A stretch of DNA of 64,000 nt from Campylorhamphus procurvoides. Lineage: Eukaryota > Chordata > Aves > Passeriformes > Dendrocolaptidae. The stretch spans positions 790,632-854,631 of the forward strand of contig WBMV01001920.1 in NCBI GenBank assembly GCA_013396655.1, in the 5' to 3' direction. This document shows, piece by piece, positions 1-14,084 of the stretch. Every line of letters begins with the position of its first letter. Within the stretch, counting starts at the first letter, position 1. A program made the position numbers and the translations under genes. The notes under the pieces were generated by a model. The model did no database searches. It saw only the letters and a list, made by a program, of their open reading frames with translations, and was not told the origin of the DNA.

Positions 1-3000
1 TGCATCAATGTCAGAGAACCAATGCTATGAAAGGCCAGAGTCAAGAAAAAATCAGTAAGAACTTTTTGCTTCAGTGTTGGGCCAGGCCTAAATTTTCGGA
101 CAGTAAGACTTTGTGACTTATGAAGTGTAAGGTATGGATTATGCATTTGAGAAACCCATTAAGGATAGTAACATGCCTTAACAAAAGAAAGATCTCTAGC
201 TCAGGCAGCTTTGATTTAAAGATATCAAGGGAAAAACAATTTTTTTAGCAATTTAACAATGCAAATGGGTTCTGAAGTGATGATGAGAAGATGAATATGC
301 TACTTGGAGTAAAGCTGAGCAGCAAAGCGTTGGTGTGGCAAAGTTCACAAAAGGCAGCTTTGAATGACAAGCACCAGTTTGGGCAAGAGGTTTTCATTCG
401 GAGCTATCCAGGGGACATCTCTGCAGTACATGTTCCTGATGACTCCACTGCTTTGTCCTTTTTTCCATGGCTCTGCTGGTTACCTACCACCTCGGAGAGG
501 TGCTGCAGGCACTTTCTAGTGAGCTTATGTTATTGGTCAGAGATCTCTGTGTGTATAAAATTTGGGAGAGATCCATACCATCCCTGCACAACTGATGTTT
601 GTAAATGATGGGTGAGGCACTGATGTCCCAGAGAGCTACACTGCCTTGGGCTATGATCTCATAAGTTAAGCAGGGTTGGGCCTGTTTGTTTTTGGAAGGG
701 GACTTAGAAGGAGAAGTTGATTGCTACAGTCAATTTGACTTGGTAATTCAGAAGGTGGTGCTCTTCCCCCTAGGTAACACAGGCTGACATGCCAGAATGA
801 TTAGGCTCACCACAACTCCTAACCTTTTGGAAAAAATGTAAACCCAACGTCCTCACCTTTCCAGAATGAACATCACGGGACTCCTGCTATTACCCCAAAG
901 TCCCAACCAAATTCCATCTCAAAGCAGCCACACCCTGCAGATGGAGATCCACCCTGCCCTTTCAGGAGGATGCAGTAAACTTTGCTTTCCCTGATGGGTT
1001 ACACTGTACCTGCAGCTGAATAACTGCAGAGCTCAGTACAGATGGCAGAAGTATTATTCCAGCCGGCAGTAAATGCCCTTTCAATTAAACTCCGCAAGTG
1101 TCCTCAGTGTAAAGGGACTGTTTGAATGGGAGGTGTTTTCCCACCAGCAGGGATTTTTGGAAGCCTTGGTGGTACCTGGTTTGAGCAATGGCCTCCTTGT
1201 GCTGAATGCGGGGTAGCAGCTGGAGCCTTTCTCTGTTTTGCCTTTGGCTCTTCCTATTACAGCACAGTGCCAGGCTCTCATAGCATAGGCATGCTCTGCT
1301 GCCCACTGCTCTCTTAGAGGGACAAAAAAAAAATTGCTTAGCTGTTTTGCACACCTCTTCGTATGCCAGTGTGGCTACTTGGGCCAAATTCTGGAGTGAT
1401 GTAAGTTATTTAGCAGCATGTAGGTGTAAAGTGCAGCAATTTACCACTGAGTGGGTGGTAAGGTAGGGGTGCAGCAGGAAAAGCAGCAAAGAGGATGGCA
1501 TTAGACAACATGCTCTCTGTGTGAAGGGCTGCTGGGCATGGAGCTCTGGTTGCTTTGGCCATGTCTGAAGGCAGATTTGTTCAGTATTTATTTGTTTTCG
1601 AGGCTGTGAACGCATTTGTGTGCATTCTTCTCTTTCAGTTTAGCTTAAAACTTTCCTAATCCTGTTAGCAGAGATAAACCTTCCTGAACCGCAAGTAAGT
1701 ATCTGCACGGGAGTTTGCACGAGCTGAATTAAATCTGTGTGAAATCACACAGGGTGCCCTTTTGTGGGTAAACACAACCTCACGTTGACACCTTCCTTCC
1801 AGCATCCTTGTCCTTCCCTGCCGTGCAGCTCCTGCTCTCCACTCTTGACAGGGAAGGTGACACTGAAGCTTCTTTTTCTCAGTTTCCACAGAAAAACCAG
1901 CAACTCCCCCATTCACCATCACAGTGACTATGCAGGAAAATGGCTGAGTGAACTGCAATGAGGCTCTCCATTTGGGGTCTGCCAAGAAAGGCTCCCTGAC
2001 CTAGTGACATGTAGAAGGGGGCATTGCTCCCAACACTAGTCTTGCTGATCTCTGCTGTCCTGGCAGAGCACAGTGGGAGAGGCTGGCAGCTGGGCTTAGC
2101 TTGGGCTTTTGCATATTCTTTACTATGCATGTCCTGTCTTGACAGTATTTATGCAAATTTTTAAGTAGAGGAAAAAGCTGTCACATAAAAAATTCATCTG
2201 AAGGCCAAATATGTAGGTTGGTTGGCTTATGTGTTTTCTTTTTTTTTCAATTAAAAATAAAGTAGCCTATAAAATGATGATCTAGTTAAATATCCTCATT
2301 ACATGTTCCAGGCAGTATCTGACTCATGCCGTTTGCACCGTGCTTTGTACCCCTGCGGGGGATATAAAAGTTCCATTTTTGGAATATTCCTTGGTCCATC
2401 CTAGTCAGATATGCCAGGTGAGAGTGCCAGGATGCAGGGCTATTGCTAGTGAAAGTGAATTCTCTCAGGATAAACTTGCTGTCAGGATAGGACCCACAGA
2501 GGTCACTCTTTAAGGTAAAGGGGTCTTCTGGCTTGCCTGGACCTTTTTTGCTGGGTATTTTTGTAGAGATAATGAGTAAGATGATTGCTGGTTAATGCTA
2601 GCTGTGATAATGGGTTTTGTGACGCAGATTCTCACTTGCGAAGAGCCAGAGTAAACCAGACTTGCCTCCTGAAATCTGCATACCACAACAGTCCAGAGAT
2701 CACAATTATGAAGACTATTTTTCCTTAAGACTCAAGGTCACAGCTGAGGTAGAGCTGATTTGTTGCTGATCAGCTCACAGCCCGTTTTATGGGCCAAGGT
2801 GCCAAACCTGCCTTTCATAAAACTAAGAGCGTGTATACTGAGGGTTGCCACTACCCAGCTTATGTACAAGTGCCTTCATCTGTGGGACACCACTGGTGAG
2901 TCTTTTCCACCATTACAGGATCATGGAAAACAAGGCTGAACCTCATCTTCTCTTTGGAGTACTTTGTACCCAATGGGAAGGGGCTGGAAACCTTTGGGCT

Positions 3001-6000
3001 ATAGATCCACCACCTGCTGTGTTTCCATACCCCTCCCAGTGTTGTGAGCTTCATGGAATTGGCAGATCTCAGCTCTTTTTCCACTAGAATTGCAGTTTTC
3101 TCCTTGGGCTGTGTCTAAATTTCCTTGGCATGGAGGGGGGGTATGACGTTACCACCACTCCAGGGAATGCAGTACCGCACAGTTATTACTTTTCAGATAT
3201 GCTATACAGATACACCTGGAAATCTCCATTCTTTCCTTCCTTCAAAATACATGGCTTGAGTTGTTGCATTTGGAAGCTGTGAGTCTCTGACTCTAATGGT
3301 TTGCCTGCTCAGAGGTGTGACAGCCTGCAGTAAATGTACCTACACTGCCGGACATCTCAGCCTCCCAGCCCGTTTCTCTGTCTGGTGTTGGGGTGAAGCT
3401 CACCAAAAGAAGACCTGCAGGCTTGCTCCCAGAAGGCAGCACAGCACTTTGACATTTGGCTTCTGTCTTCCCCCTGCAGTCCTTCCATGCCATCCCAGAC
3501 CTTGTGCTCTTGGCTGTACCTGCTGCCATCCCCTCCTTCTGCAGGACATGCAGCCCAGCCCTGAGTGTCAGGCAGCAAAATCATTGCCTTCCTGGGCTGC
3601 CACAGAACTCAAATTGTTTTAGACATGTTGACCTCAAGCACACACAGAAACAACTATTATGTCTTATGGCCACAAGGCCCAGTGCCACACGTTGCGGGCA
3701 TGGCTGTTCTGCTCTGGAGCCAAGATAGCCCTGGGCGGTGTCGGCATGAGATGTCCTGTACTACCTGTCCTGGGAGGCTGGAAATCATTGCCTAGAGTGG
3801 ATGTCTCTAGAGATACAGATATAACCTTTAGCTACTAACTAGTAAGAAATTACTTTTACCAGTGCAGTGGTATACCTGAATGCTATTAGCATTAGAAATT
3901 GTAGGTTTCAGTCTGCTGCTGACTTCAATGAGGCTATTGTAGCATTATCTGAAATACTGATTTTTTTGTTTGTTATTTTTTCCTGAAAGTTGACAGCCAA
4001 AATTTCTCTCCTTTTTTAATACCTAAAGATTTTCCTTTCCCTGATTTGCCCTCTTCCTCTCCTGAATTATATGCCCACACACAAAAAATTGACTTCTGAA
4101 AGTCTGAATGTTTTCCTGCAGCATTTAATCATGAAATAGGACATGAAATACAGTACTGAGTCCTCTGGGAAACCTACAATTAGTGGGATGAAAATACTTT
4201 CTTTAAATGATTGAGCTCCTGAAAGAGTGTGAGTAATTAAAATACTGTACAGGACAGAGCTGAAAATCCTTACAGGATTATCAGTAATGCATTGTTTAAA
4301 GATGTCCTTGGGTTGGGCAGTGGCAGCAATATTGAGTGCAGACATTACTTGGAGCTCCAGTTGGGAATGGAAGGTGGCAGGTACCACGTGCAGTACCTGG
4401 TTAGTCTTGTGTTTTCCTCCATTTCTATGCTCACTGTTCCAGCTGAGAGGAGCTCTTCATAGCTTATTTCATCGCAAGAGGAGTACAGGTTGATCACTGG
4501 GGGATATTTTTTTGTTTGATTTGTTGTAGTTTGTTTTCTAAACCAGGCTGTAACGATGTTTGTGAGTGCAGAGCCAGGGAAGGGACAGCTTTAAAAGTTG
4601 TTCTCTGTATATCTACTTATGTAGTGGTCTTAGTGCATGTGTGCATCTGACCTTATCCAGGAATTGGCACCAAAGAGCTGCTCATGGAGCTGGTTAAGCA
4701 TTTAATGCCTCTTTCCAGTTTCCATGCCTTGTTTCCAAACATGAACATGCCTACAGAGATTTCACAGGGCCTTAGTTCTTTGGATACCCAAACTGCTGTG
4801 ACTTTGATGGGACAGAATTGTGTAACTTTATTAGAATCCTTTGACATTTCCACTAGGAGAACATTGCCATGCACTTAAAATCCTTACAAAGTATAATCTG
4901 GTTGTATTTTTTGTTTGTTTTTCTGCCTAGTAGGAAAGGCTTTTTGGAGATGCACTTCCCAGCATGGCAAGTCCTGCACAAATCGCATAGAAAAGCTTCA
5001 GAAATGGCAAAGATTGTAAGGTACTTCTACATTATGACAACCAGTTGAACGGGATTGAAAAGGACAGTGACAGATTATGCAAGTGAGCAGTAGTTAATTT
5101 ACTTTGTGAAGATGTTTAAAATTCAGCCTTGTTTTGGGCTCATGAGTGGAAGTTTATTATGATAAATTTGTTGGAGGGTAAGGTCACATTTTTGTTTCCT
5201 GGGTGAAAAGTGAGGCCAGACAAATACACACATACAGTTGCAAGCACAGTTAGCAGATGTCTGCATCCTATCTGATGTGGGGTGGCATGAGTGAGCTGAT
5301 GGGTGTGGGCTGGGGAAGGGATATGAAAGGGGAAATGCTTTGCTCACAGTAGGCCTGGAATGAATTTGAGTTGAAAAACTTTGCACAGAATACAGGAATT
5401 AGAGAAATGGAAGAAGAAAGGGAAAAAGTAATTTTTCTTGGTTAGGTGAAGGTGATGGAACTGGAGGGAACTGGTGTGAAGGGGTGTGTGTGTGAGTTGG
5501 CCGGACCTGAGACATGCACATGGCAAGGGGAAGCTGACTTGAGTACAAGGACACACGGCAAGAAGATAGGAAAGGAAGGGGGAGCTGAAGGTTGGGAAGG
5601 CAGACGATGAGTCCAGCATGACAATGGAGCTGTGAGATGGCAAGCAGGCAGTTGCTTATGGCTGCCTATTATGTCTGTTTTTATCTCTCTGAAAGGAAGG
5701 TTTCCAAAAGCATGAATAATACCTTATTAGGTAGATGGTAAAGCCCCTCCTTTTTATCCTGCTTTAATTCATGCTTCCTCTGCTTTGGTGGCTGCCTCGT
5801 ACATAATGCTGTTAAAAGTGCAATTATCATTCTTCCTGGTTGGGCGGTATGAAGGGCGTATCCTCTCCCAGCATCTCCTGAAGGCTTATTACTCAAGAGA
5901 GAGCAGTTGTGCACTAGAAGCCAAATTAAACTAAGCAAAGAAGAGGCTGTTTCCACCGCAGGGGTGGAATAGATTGTTTTGCTGAAGACCAGGTCAGGAG

Positions 6001-9000
6001 CTGGTCTATGGGAGAATATGTAGCTGGAAGCCTGTGATAGAGTGAATTTGTGCCATGGAGCTGGAAGACAGAACCCTGTGGTTCTTCGTGGCTTAGCCTG
6101 GCTCCCTCCTTTTTGTCCTCCTATAGGGATATGGGTTGGTGAGCACCCTGTGCTTTACAGTGGAATATTGTCCTTCTCAGGTTTCAAGGCTGGCAGCTGT
6201 AACTGTGATCCTCTCCTTTGTTCTTCTGCAGGATCTTGAGTGTTGCTTCCTAGAGAGCTATCCAGACCTAGCTTAGAGATCCCAAGCAATGGAAAATGCA
6301 ATGCATCCTTGAAAGAACCTTCTCTCTTCCTCTTTTAAAAAGTATCTCTTTTCTCAGCTTGAATTTGTCTGGGTTTTAGCTGTCTTTTACCATTTCATAA
6401 CCACTGTTTTCCTTCTGATGGTTGGCAAAAACTCCTTACGCACCACTCACTGGTTAGTTTTGAGGGGCAAACAGAATCTCTGTCTCTATTTGCCAGAATT
6501 CCAGATGTCTCTGAAGCTTTCTAAGCACCAGGCATCAAACAGTTAAGGTAGCTGAGCCACAGGTCTCAGAGCATTTTACTAGGGAGCCAGGTGAGCAAAG
6601 AACAGATAAAGACAGCACCTGCCTATGGGTTTGGAACAGCCTGAGGCCATGGATAGAATGTAAATACACTCTGAAAATCTTATTGTCTGACACTGTGCCA
6701 GCATCTTCTGGGTTCTTGTCATGGAAAATATTTCAGCTGAGGTCATTCAGTCAGCAAAAAACCAACATTTAATACCCTCTGAGGTGCCAACTTGCTTCTT
6801 TCTTTGTGTCGATAAATAAACAAAGTAGGCTAGCATTTCATGTTGCCAGGATGATCTTTGTTTTATTAAGAAGGGTTTAGAGGTTGTTGATTTTTTTCCC
6901 AACTTTTTTTCCTTCTCCTTCCTCCTCTTTAAATCCAAAGACTCTATGTTTCTGCTCCCTTTCCCTGTTTGCTCCTCCTGGCTCATGCACACACCCAGCC
7001 TTTAGAGGTAGAACTAATGTCTGCTTCTTGTAAATCTCTGCTGGCTGCCCCAGGCTGTGTTTTTAATTCCTTTATTCAGCTTTGAGATGAGTAGGAGAAA
7101 GGTGCAGCTTTTTGAGATGATGGAAGTTGCCATTTCCCTTCTTCAGTCAATTAGGCGCTTTAGTTGCTTTCAGCTAATTCTCAAAACTTTCCATTGATGA
7201 TAGCGCTAAAGGGCGTGGGGGGGAATGCTGGGGAGAGCTGAGGGACGGCTGGAAACTGGATTGTCTACTGGTAGAATGACTGATTTGCTGCCTATGCCTC
7301 TGGGAGAGAGAAACAACCTGACTTCAGAGCAGCTCAGCTTCTGGTCAGTCAGATTTATGGCTTTTGATTTTATTTGTGCAGTACCTGTCCTTTCTCAGGT
7401 GTGACATGAGACACGATGATCTGGTCAGTGCACTTGGGGAAACCTGCTTTTTCTTCCAAATCCTTGCAATAAGAAATGCCTTCAAAGTTTGCATAGATCT
7501 TCCTTTAATTATGTGCCTTTGAGACCCCTTCCCACATCCTTCAGCTTCAGACCTTTCCATTGCTGCCCATTTTGGGTTAAGTCATGGGTGTTCAGGCACT
7601 ACTGGGTGAGGAATAGCCATTTGTCTAGAGGCAATCCTTACCTATCAAAACCCTTCACCTCATCTAATTTTTGGCCAGCAATCTCTCCTGCCTCCTCTGG
7701 GCCTTGCTTACTGGCCTGTCATACCCAAGACCCTCGTGTGTGGTGACTACCTCACATAAATGTTGTAGACAGCACCACAGGGGCCTGTGGAGTCCAACAA
7801 TGGTGTTCCCTTTCTTTCACTGTTTCAACAATGCTATGAGAGCAAAGAATGGGCTTTGCCTTGTGAAACATCAGCTCTTTCTGTTTTCAGGCAGGGAAGG
7901 AATGAGATCAGTCCTTCCACATCAGCACTTTTCTTTATCTTGTTATTTTCTGCCCCAAGTCTGTCAGGGTCTGCGGCTCACCTGGTAATGAGTCTGCAAA
8001 CCTTGGGGCTGGGAATCATCTCACCTGATTTTGGTTATCTAAAGCTTAGACATAAAGTTTAAGATTGTCATCTAGTCTCTCTCTTTGCTCAGTGAGGAGT
8101 GATAAACAGCCCATGCCATTCACCTTACCCATCCTGGACATCTGCCTTAGGTTGGGATGATTCACACTTTGGAAGCTCCTGTGCACTCCACAAACTGTGA
8201 GGGAGACGTAGATGAGCATTCAGATCTGGACCCCTAACTCTCACAGGGGCCTTCATTTTACCATTTACCGTGGATATTGTTTAAGTGCAGGGCAGAATTA
8301 TACTGTCCCTTGTTTTAAGGGGAGTGATCTGTGCCCATCTGACTGTTGAGATGTCTTTGTGCTGATTTGGATGGAGATGTTCTGCCTATGATGGCCCAGA
8401 GGAACAGAGGAGGTTTTTAAAGTGAGTAGGTAATAAATACTTTGTCAAATGTTGTCATTCTGCTATCAATTTTTCAATCAGTCAGGTGGATTTTAAGGGT
8501 ACCAATTCAATGAAAGAATATGGTGGGCTGGTTTTCATCAAAACTAAAGATCTCAGCTGCTTTATATTTGTCCTTATGTTAATTTGTGATGTAATTGCTT
8601 ATTCCTCTGTATATCTGCAGAGGGAAAGACTGCAGGCATTCGCCACCCTGCATGAGATAGGCACCTCAAAATACAGAGGGGAAAACAGAGCTTGGACCTG
8701 GGCTAATCTTCTCATGTTGCTGCTGGGAGCACAATGGTGGCAAATTGCTGTGGCAGGGGACCCTGCTCTTCAACTGAAGACAGGAACTAGGCTGACAGGA
8801 CAATAATAGTGAGTTGGCTCAACTGGCAAACACACATCCCTTTTGGACAGACTCAAACTGTTACATTGAGAAGCAGTTAATACACCGTTGTGTAAGGTTC
8901 CTAGTGGACTGGAGCCAGAATGCTCCATTAACCACACACATATAAAATATACATTGAGCTTGGGTTTTGTTGCCAAGATGGAGAAAAGGGGAGAAGCTTT

Positions 9001-10379
9001 GTGTATAGAGATAACACTGTCAGTATTGAGGGCTGAAGGGAAGAGTTGATTATGTCCTCTGAAATCTTTTATTCTTTTTAAGTAGAGAAGTATTTCTGAT
9101 TTTTGGCAGGGGGTTAAGGGGTGCAAAGAGGATTAAATGCAAGACTTGCCAGGTTTTACATTTCATGTTTAATTGACTGAGGGTTGAAGGTATCTCCTGT
9201 CTCTGTGCCAGAATCCCTGATCTGTTCTGTACCATGTGCTCTCTGCAAATTAAACACAGGGTCAGTCTTTAGAAAATAAAAAAATGTGAAAACCACAATT
9301 GTGTTCCCCCAGAAGGCTGACTTCTAAGTAGAAGAAAACTTCCCTAAGCACAGAAAAGTGAGGACTGTGGTGCTAGGAAGTATAAACACCAAAGTTTCTC
9401 TCTGGAAAACACATGCTCACCTGTTTTTGTGCTGGTTCCAGGTGCAGCAAAAGAAGCTTTCTCTTTTCTGGATGCTGAGTGTACAGTGGACTTTTAGAAG
9501 ATATTTGATTGGGAGAATTGGCTGGACTTGCTGTTGGTGCTTGAATTAGGAGACAATAAGGCAAATCATAAAATTGTCTTTCAGACTGAATGAGTAAACA
9601 TGTGTGCAAAAGATACGGTCCATGTGATTCCCCTCTCTTGCCAGAAGGCGCCTTTGTGTATCTGCTTAAGCAAGACATATGCTGGAAGACCCACAGTCCC
9701 ACTGGGTAGGAAGAGCCAGGCTGTGGTGCTGCATAGGATTGATAACTGGGAATACAAGGCTGGGAGGGAGCATGTAGTGGTTTGCCTGTGCTCCAGAAGT
9801 TTTGTATCTTTTGGTGTCTGGGCAGCCTTTGAGAGGATACTTGGGGGGAGCTGGTGACTTTCCTCATCTGTCATGTCTGCTCACTGTTGTATGAGCACCA
9901 AGAAAATACAGGGGAGAGGTCCAGGAGGCAAAACATAACATTTTGGTAGGAGAGATGGTAAAGAACTCTGCTACAGCATTCAAGAAATAGTTGTCCCAGA
10001 CAATGAGAGACACTCTGTGTGTCTAAGGAAGTGATGTGGGAAGAAGACAAGAGAGTGCTCAAGAATAGATGGGAGGAATAGTCTCTTCTGAAATGGGGGC
10101 AGCCAGGCTGGTGGCACTAGGAATGAAAACAAATGCTGGAAGAGTCGTTAAAATTCTTTGAGATGAGGTTCTGGAGAAGAATACACTCATTCTGATGACA
10201 ACTTTCCCTCTGTGACCTCATGGCAGGATAGAACAGCCACCAGTAATGCTCAGGTAATACAACAGTCTAAGCAAATCCACAGTTTAACCAAGTACATGAA
10301 GACAGGCAGCTGAATCAAGAGCAAGAGTATCTGTGCTTTTCTATAAATATTAAATGGATATAAAGTGAGGACGGGTGAA
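1..10379. other. Non-coding DNA without a recognisable feature
   Basis: I see no gene, RNA or identifiable repeat here. Open frames reach only about 100-165 codons, lie on both strands over the same DNA, and translate to low-complexity or unfamiliar sequence with no domain. CpG is scarce and there is no CpG island or obvious promoter. The stretch 3,900-3,960 carries a short phrase (gacttcaatgaggct) that recalls an old sauropsid interspersed repeat, but it is too short to call. Confidence 0.6.
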
Positions 10380-13050
10380 TTTCAATGTACTGGCCTTACA
10401 GAAATCTTACTGAATGAAGCTAATCAGTACAAAGCTGTACGACCAGGATAATTATTATGTGGAAATAACAAGAATAGATTTTGCCGTTGGAGGAGTGACT
10501 CACAGTCAGTTGGAAATCAGAGTCCAATAAGATAAATCAGTTATCTGTATCATCGTTTACCACCCACTCTCTGTGGATTGAATGTTGCCGTGCCAAATCA
10601 AGAAAACATTATCATAAATTTGCCCTTTTAAACAGCTGACCATGGCAGTGAAAATATCCATGAAATACTTAAGAAAGATCAGAGGCAGTGGAAAGAGAGT
10701 ATGCAAGAAAATAGACTGGGGAGGATTTATCCTAGTTAGGATATAAAGGGCAAATTTTAATTTACATTTTTAAACAAACCAATAAAAGGGAAAAGATGCT
10801 CTTGACTAAGACCTTGTTTAAACTATACATGTTGCACTGAAGAATTTCTTGGCAGTACTGACCATTGCACAGTCAATTTCAATAGTTTAGTAGGAATAAT
10901 AACATTAGGAAAACCCCAAAGACCATTACGTTATTTTTATTTTAATATTTAAGAACTTTATTTTAATAGCATTAATGAGCAGGTAAATTAAATAAGAATG
11001 TAAGTACCATGCTGGCAAAGTGGAGAAAACATATCTCATCAGTTCCTAAAATTCACTCAACCCCCCCCCAAAAGTTACTACAGTTAAACTGTGGAGGAAG
11101 GGGGTCTATTAGAGATAAATGTCCTTTAAAAAGTGGAAATCATGCCTAAACAAGGAAAGCAGAGGGGAGCATAATTTCTTACAAGTTAAATGTAAACCTA
11201 TAACAATACATCTCAAATAATTTGACTAGTGACTCACAAAAGACATGGAAACCAATAACAGAAGTTCCTCCAAATGCAACAGGAGCTGGCAGTCTGCCTG
11301 CAAATGGTGGGTCCAGGAAATGACCAAGGTGTAAAAGGAGCAGCCGAGGTCAGTGAGCCACTGTATGGCAGAGGCACTGTCTGCACAGCAAATGGGAAGT
11401 TCTCCAAGGTCTGAGCCCAAGGAATGGTCTCTAATTGAATTGTTAACAGAAGAGCTTTTAAAACAGATATGAATTAAATTAACAATAGCAAATCACGAGG
11501 ACAAATGATATTCACTCATATGTTCTAAGTTACTCTGCTATGAAACTTTTGGGATCACTCAGCCTCGATCCCAGAGGAGGTAACTAATTTGACACCAATC
11601 TCAAAAGAGTTCAGCAGGGATTGATAAAACTGCAGGTGACTCAAGTCTGGCTTGTTTACCAGGAAAAATTGAAAGGAAGTTACAACAGATTAAGTGGTGG
11701 CATACAAAAATATGATATACTGTGGGTGTGTTAACACAACCTTTGTAAATTAAAGGCATGCATTGCAAACCCTGGAGATCTTCAAAGGAATGAATAAGCA
11801 TCTGGAAAAGCACGTGACACTTAATATAGTGTGCTTGGGGTTTTGAACGGATTTCATAAAGGTTTCAGCAAGGTATGAACAAAAAGATAGCTATAAGGAG
11901 CCAGTTTTCGCACTAGAAAATTTTCATGTTCCTTATAGTAATCCTTTGGGGATGGGAAGGAGAGGGCAGTCCTTGTAGAGTTTCTGAGACAGGGAAAACT
12001 GTGTTCTTCAACAGTCCTCCCTAGAAAAAGAAATTAGTCATGAGGGCATTGAACTCAATCACGCAAAAAAATCACTGTCACAGTGATAACTAAAGCTTTT
12101 TGTCCTTTGCAGAAGGATCTTGAGAGACTGGGCAGTTCAGTGGCAGGCAAAAGTCAGTGTTAATACACACAAATAATCTTGACTATTCATCCCTCTAGGT
12201 AGCTACCTAGAGGCCTCTGTGGTTTTCTGTGGTTTTTTATATTCAGGAAAATGATTGATAAAGTCATTGTTGCTCATTTTCCAGAAATATCAGACAAGTA
12301 CTAGAAGTCCTATAAATTAAAAAGATAAATTTTTGGAGTTTTTTTAATAATTGACAACAAAACAAAAAGCTTATGCCACAGCAGTATATACAGGAGAGAG
12401 ACAGATATTGATCTTCTGTAGTGTTCCTTCATCTTGGTTGCTGCATGCAGGACTGCTCAGTCAGTTTCAAAAAAGATGTATTAGAAGTAGAAAACGCGTA
12501 GAAAAGAACAGTAAGAGTAGCTAGAAGTGTGAAATATTTCTTTTTTACAGAGAAATTTAAATAAAGTATTGCTCCTCAGCCTTGAAAACTGAAGAAGCAT
12601 TTGGCAAAGGCTCATAAAATCATGAGTGAAATGGAAGAGGTGAATGGGAACTGATCATTCCCTCCTCTCTGTAACAAAAGAATTAAGGGTGCTAAAGAAA
12701 CTAAATGGATAGTAGCTTCGAATAAAAGGAGTACTTTTTCATTATTTTATTGTGGAAGTGATGATGGATACTGGAAATAGCAAAATGAAATAAATTTGGC
12801 TGATAGAATCAGCCAAAATCCTGAAGAATCGATTCATCAGAGGCTACTAAACACAAGGGCCTGTGTGGGCTTGGAAGTTGCTTCAATTCCCTAAATTGCT
12901 AATGGCCACAAACTGGAAAACTCTGACCATTCTGTGCATGGGCTGTATCATATGTCTGTTAAGTACCTGCTTTTGGGCAATGTTGCAGGTCAACTGCTGG
13001 GCTAGGTAAAACTCAGCTTTACCTGTGCCACCATGTTTGTGTCCCCTTTT
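10380..13050 (+). mobile_element. Ancient CR1/L3-like LINE relic, ORF2 region through 3' tail
   Basis: This is a decayed non-LTR retrotransposon of the CR1 clade (CR1/L3-like, as in turtles, crocodilians and birds). Intact members encode an endonuclease and reverse transcriptase and are copied by target-primed reverse transcription. Recognisable blocks follow in the right order on the + strand. An endonuclease-type segment lies near 10,390-10,600. A block containing tcctttaaaaagtgga lies at 11,122-11,137. A segment like the 'SPGPDGIHPRVL' coding stretch lies near 11,490-11,530, and the following 'ANVTPI' stretch near 11,575-11,605. A remnant of the 'YLDFxKAFDxV' reverse-transcriptase motif lies near 11,830-11,875. 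An 'LQKDLERLGxW' stretch lies near 12,110-12,150, and C-terminal segments lie near 12,460-12,720. A 3' UTR-like tail with gggctagg ends near 13,050. Frameshifts and stops are frequent, so nothing is translatable: no open frame of 60 codons lies between 11,900 and 13,000. Boundaries are approximate, and alignment was from memory of the family. Confidence 0.78.
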
Positions 13051-13299
13051 TACTAGGGTTGAACCTGCTTAACTCCAAAATTTGTTTCCTGCTTTGTGCT
13101 GTCTGGCAGTTCACTTGGAAATATTCCTTTTCCTTTCTGGAGGTTTGTGTGAGCTTTTGGCCCAACTGCTAGTATACTCAGCTTGTCCTGCTTGATGTGC
13201 AAGTTTTTCTGCATCCTGAGCCTATGGATCCCTTTTCGTATTTGGACATCAGCATTGTGTGTTTTCTTTTAAAAATCACAATATTTCAGCCAGATTCAC

Positions 13300-13480
13300 A
13301 AAATCAGTTGATTTATAAACCCTGAGTTAACAATGCATGTAAACAGAGGACTAACTTTAAGCATATGCTTAAGTTCTGTGGATCTCAACCACATGCTTAA
13401 GTGCTTTTCCAGATAAAAATAGAAGCATGATTTAACAGTAAGCCTGACTTTCCATTGTGCTATTTTAGTTTTATGCTGAT
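13300..13480. repeat. Possible ancient interspersed repeat with palindromic core
   Basis: The phrase atgcttaag occurs twice (near 13,365 and 13,393), and a perfect 16-bp palindrome, ttaagcatatgcttaa, sits at 13,357-13,372. Phrases of the form 'aagcacatgcttaagtgc' recur in old sauropsid interspersed repeats, so this may be a relic of such a family. I cannot assign the family. It could instead be unique sequence. Confidence 0.35.
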
Positions 13481-13599
13481 TTAACTCCAGCTAACTCAGC
13501 CAGGATACAGGACTTGATTTGGAGAAGACAGTTTTGGTCTGAAAATGAGTTATTCTAAACCATAGAGCTGGAAGAACTTCTCTAGGACCAAAGATTTAC

Positions 13600-13740
13600 A
13601 AGAAAGGGTGTGATGGCAGAGCATTAGGCTGCTTCTTCTGGATTCGTGGTATGAGTTTGAGTTTCAAGCTGGAATTGCACAACACCCAGATACAAGTGGG
13701 TGTCTGGCCATGCTGACAAAGTTAAAAGTATCCAGATGTG
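13600..13740 (+). repeat. Possible tRNA-derived SINE head
   Basis: The segment has an RNA polymerase III A-box-like phrase, tggcagagcattagg, at 13,614-13,628. A B-box-like phrase, gagtttgagtttcaa, follows at 13,652-13,666, about 40 bases downstream, which is a tRNA-like spacing. No full tRNA cloverleaf or CCA-proximal acceptor pairing is evident. A decayed tRNA-derived SINE is therefore more likely than a tRNA gene. The match to consensus is weak and chance cannot be excluded. Confidence 0.33.
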
Positions 13741-14084
13741 AATGTCTTGGCTATGGAAACTTTTGTGCTTTAAATGCGCTAGCCCAATTTTCTCGGGAGA
13801 ATATTTGGACTTTTTCCTCTGCTGAATTTTTTTTCAGCATGGTTTAAAATGTTGAGCAATGTAGTGATTTGCCTATAGTGTAATCTATAGATCTGCCCCT
13901 GAAAAGCTAATCATGGGCTGTTTCACCTGGATTTCCCTAAAATACAAACAGATATTAGGAAAGAGAAAGTACTTCTGTTTGAACTGAATTGAACTGGGAA
14001 TCAAGGAACCTCAACAGTGTTTGAGAGAGGAAGAGCATAATATTGTAAACATTATGCTAGAAAGATGAGATGCTGTACCCACCC

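Noticed and set aside
9373..9867. The longest open frame (164 codons, minus strand)
   Set aside because: It is overlapped by other frames on both strands, has no recognisable domain, no plausible promoter or splice sites, and ordinary non-coding composition. A frame of this length is expected by chance in 64 kb of vertebrate DNA.
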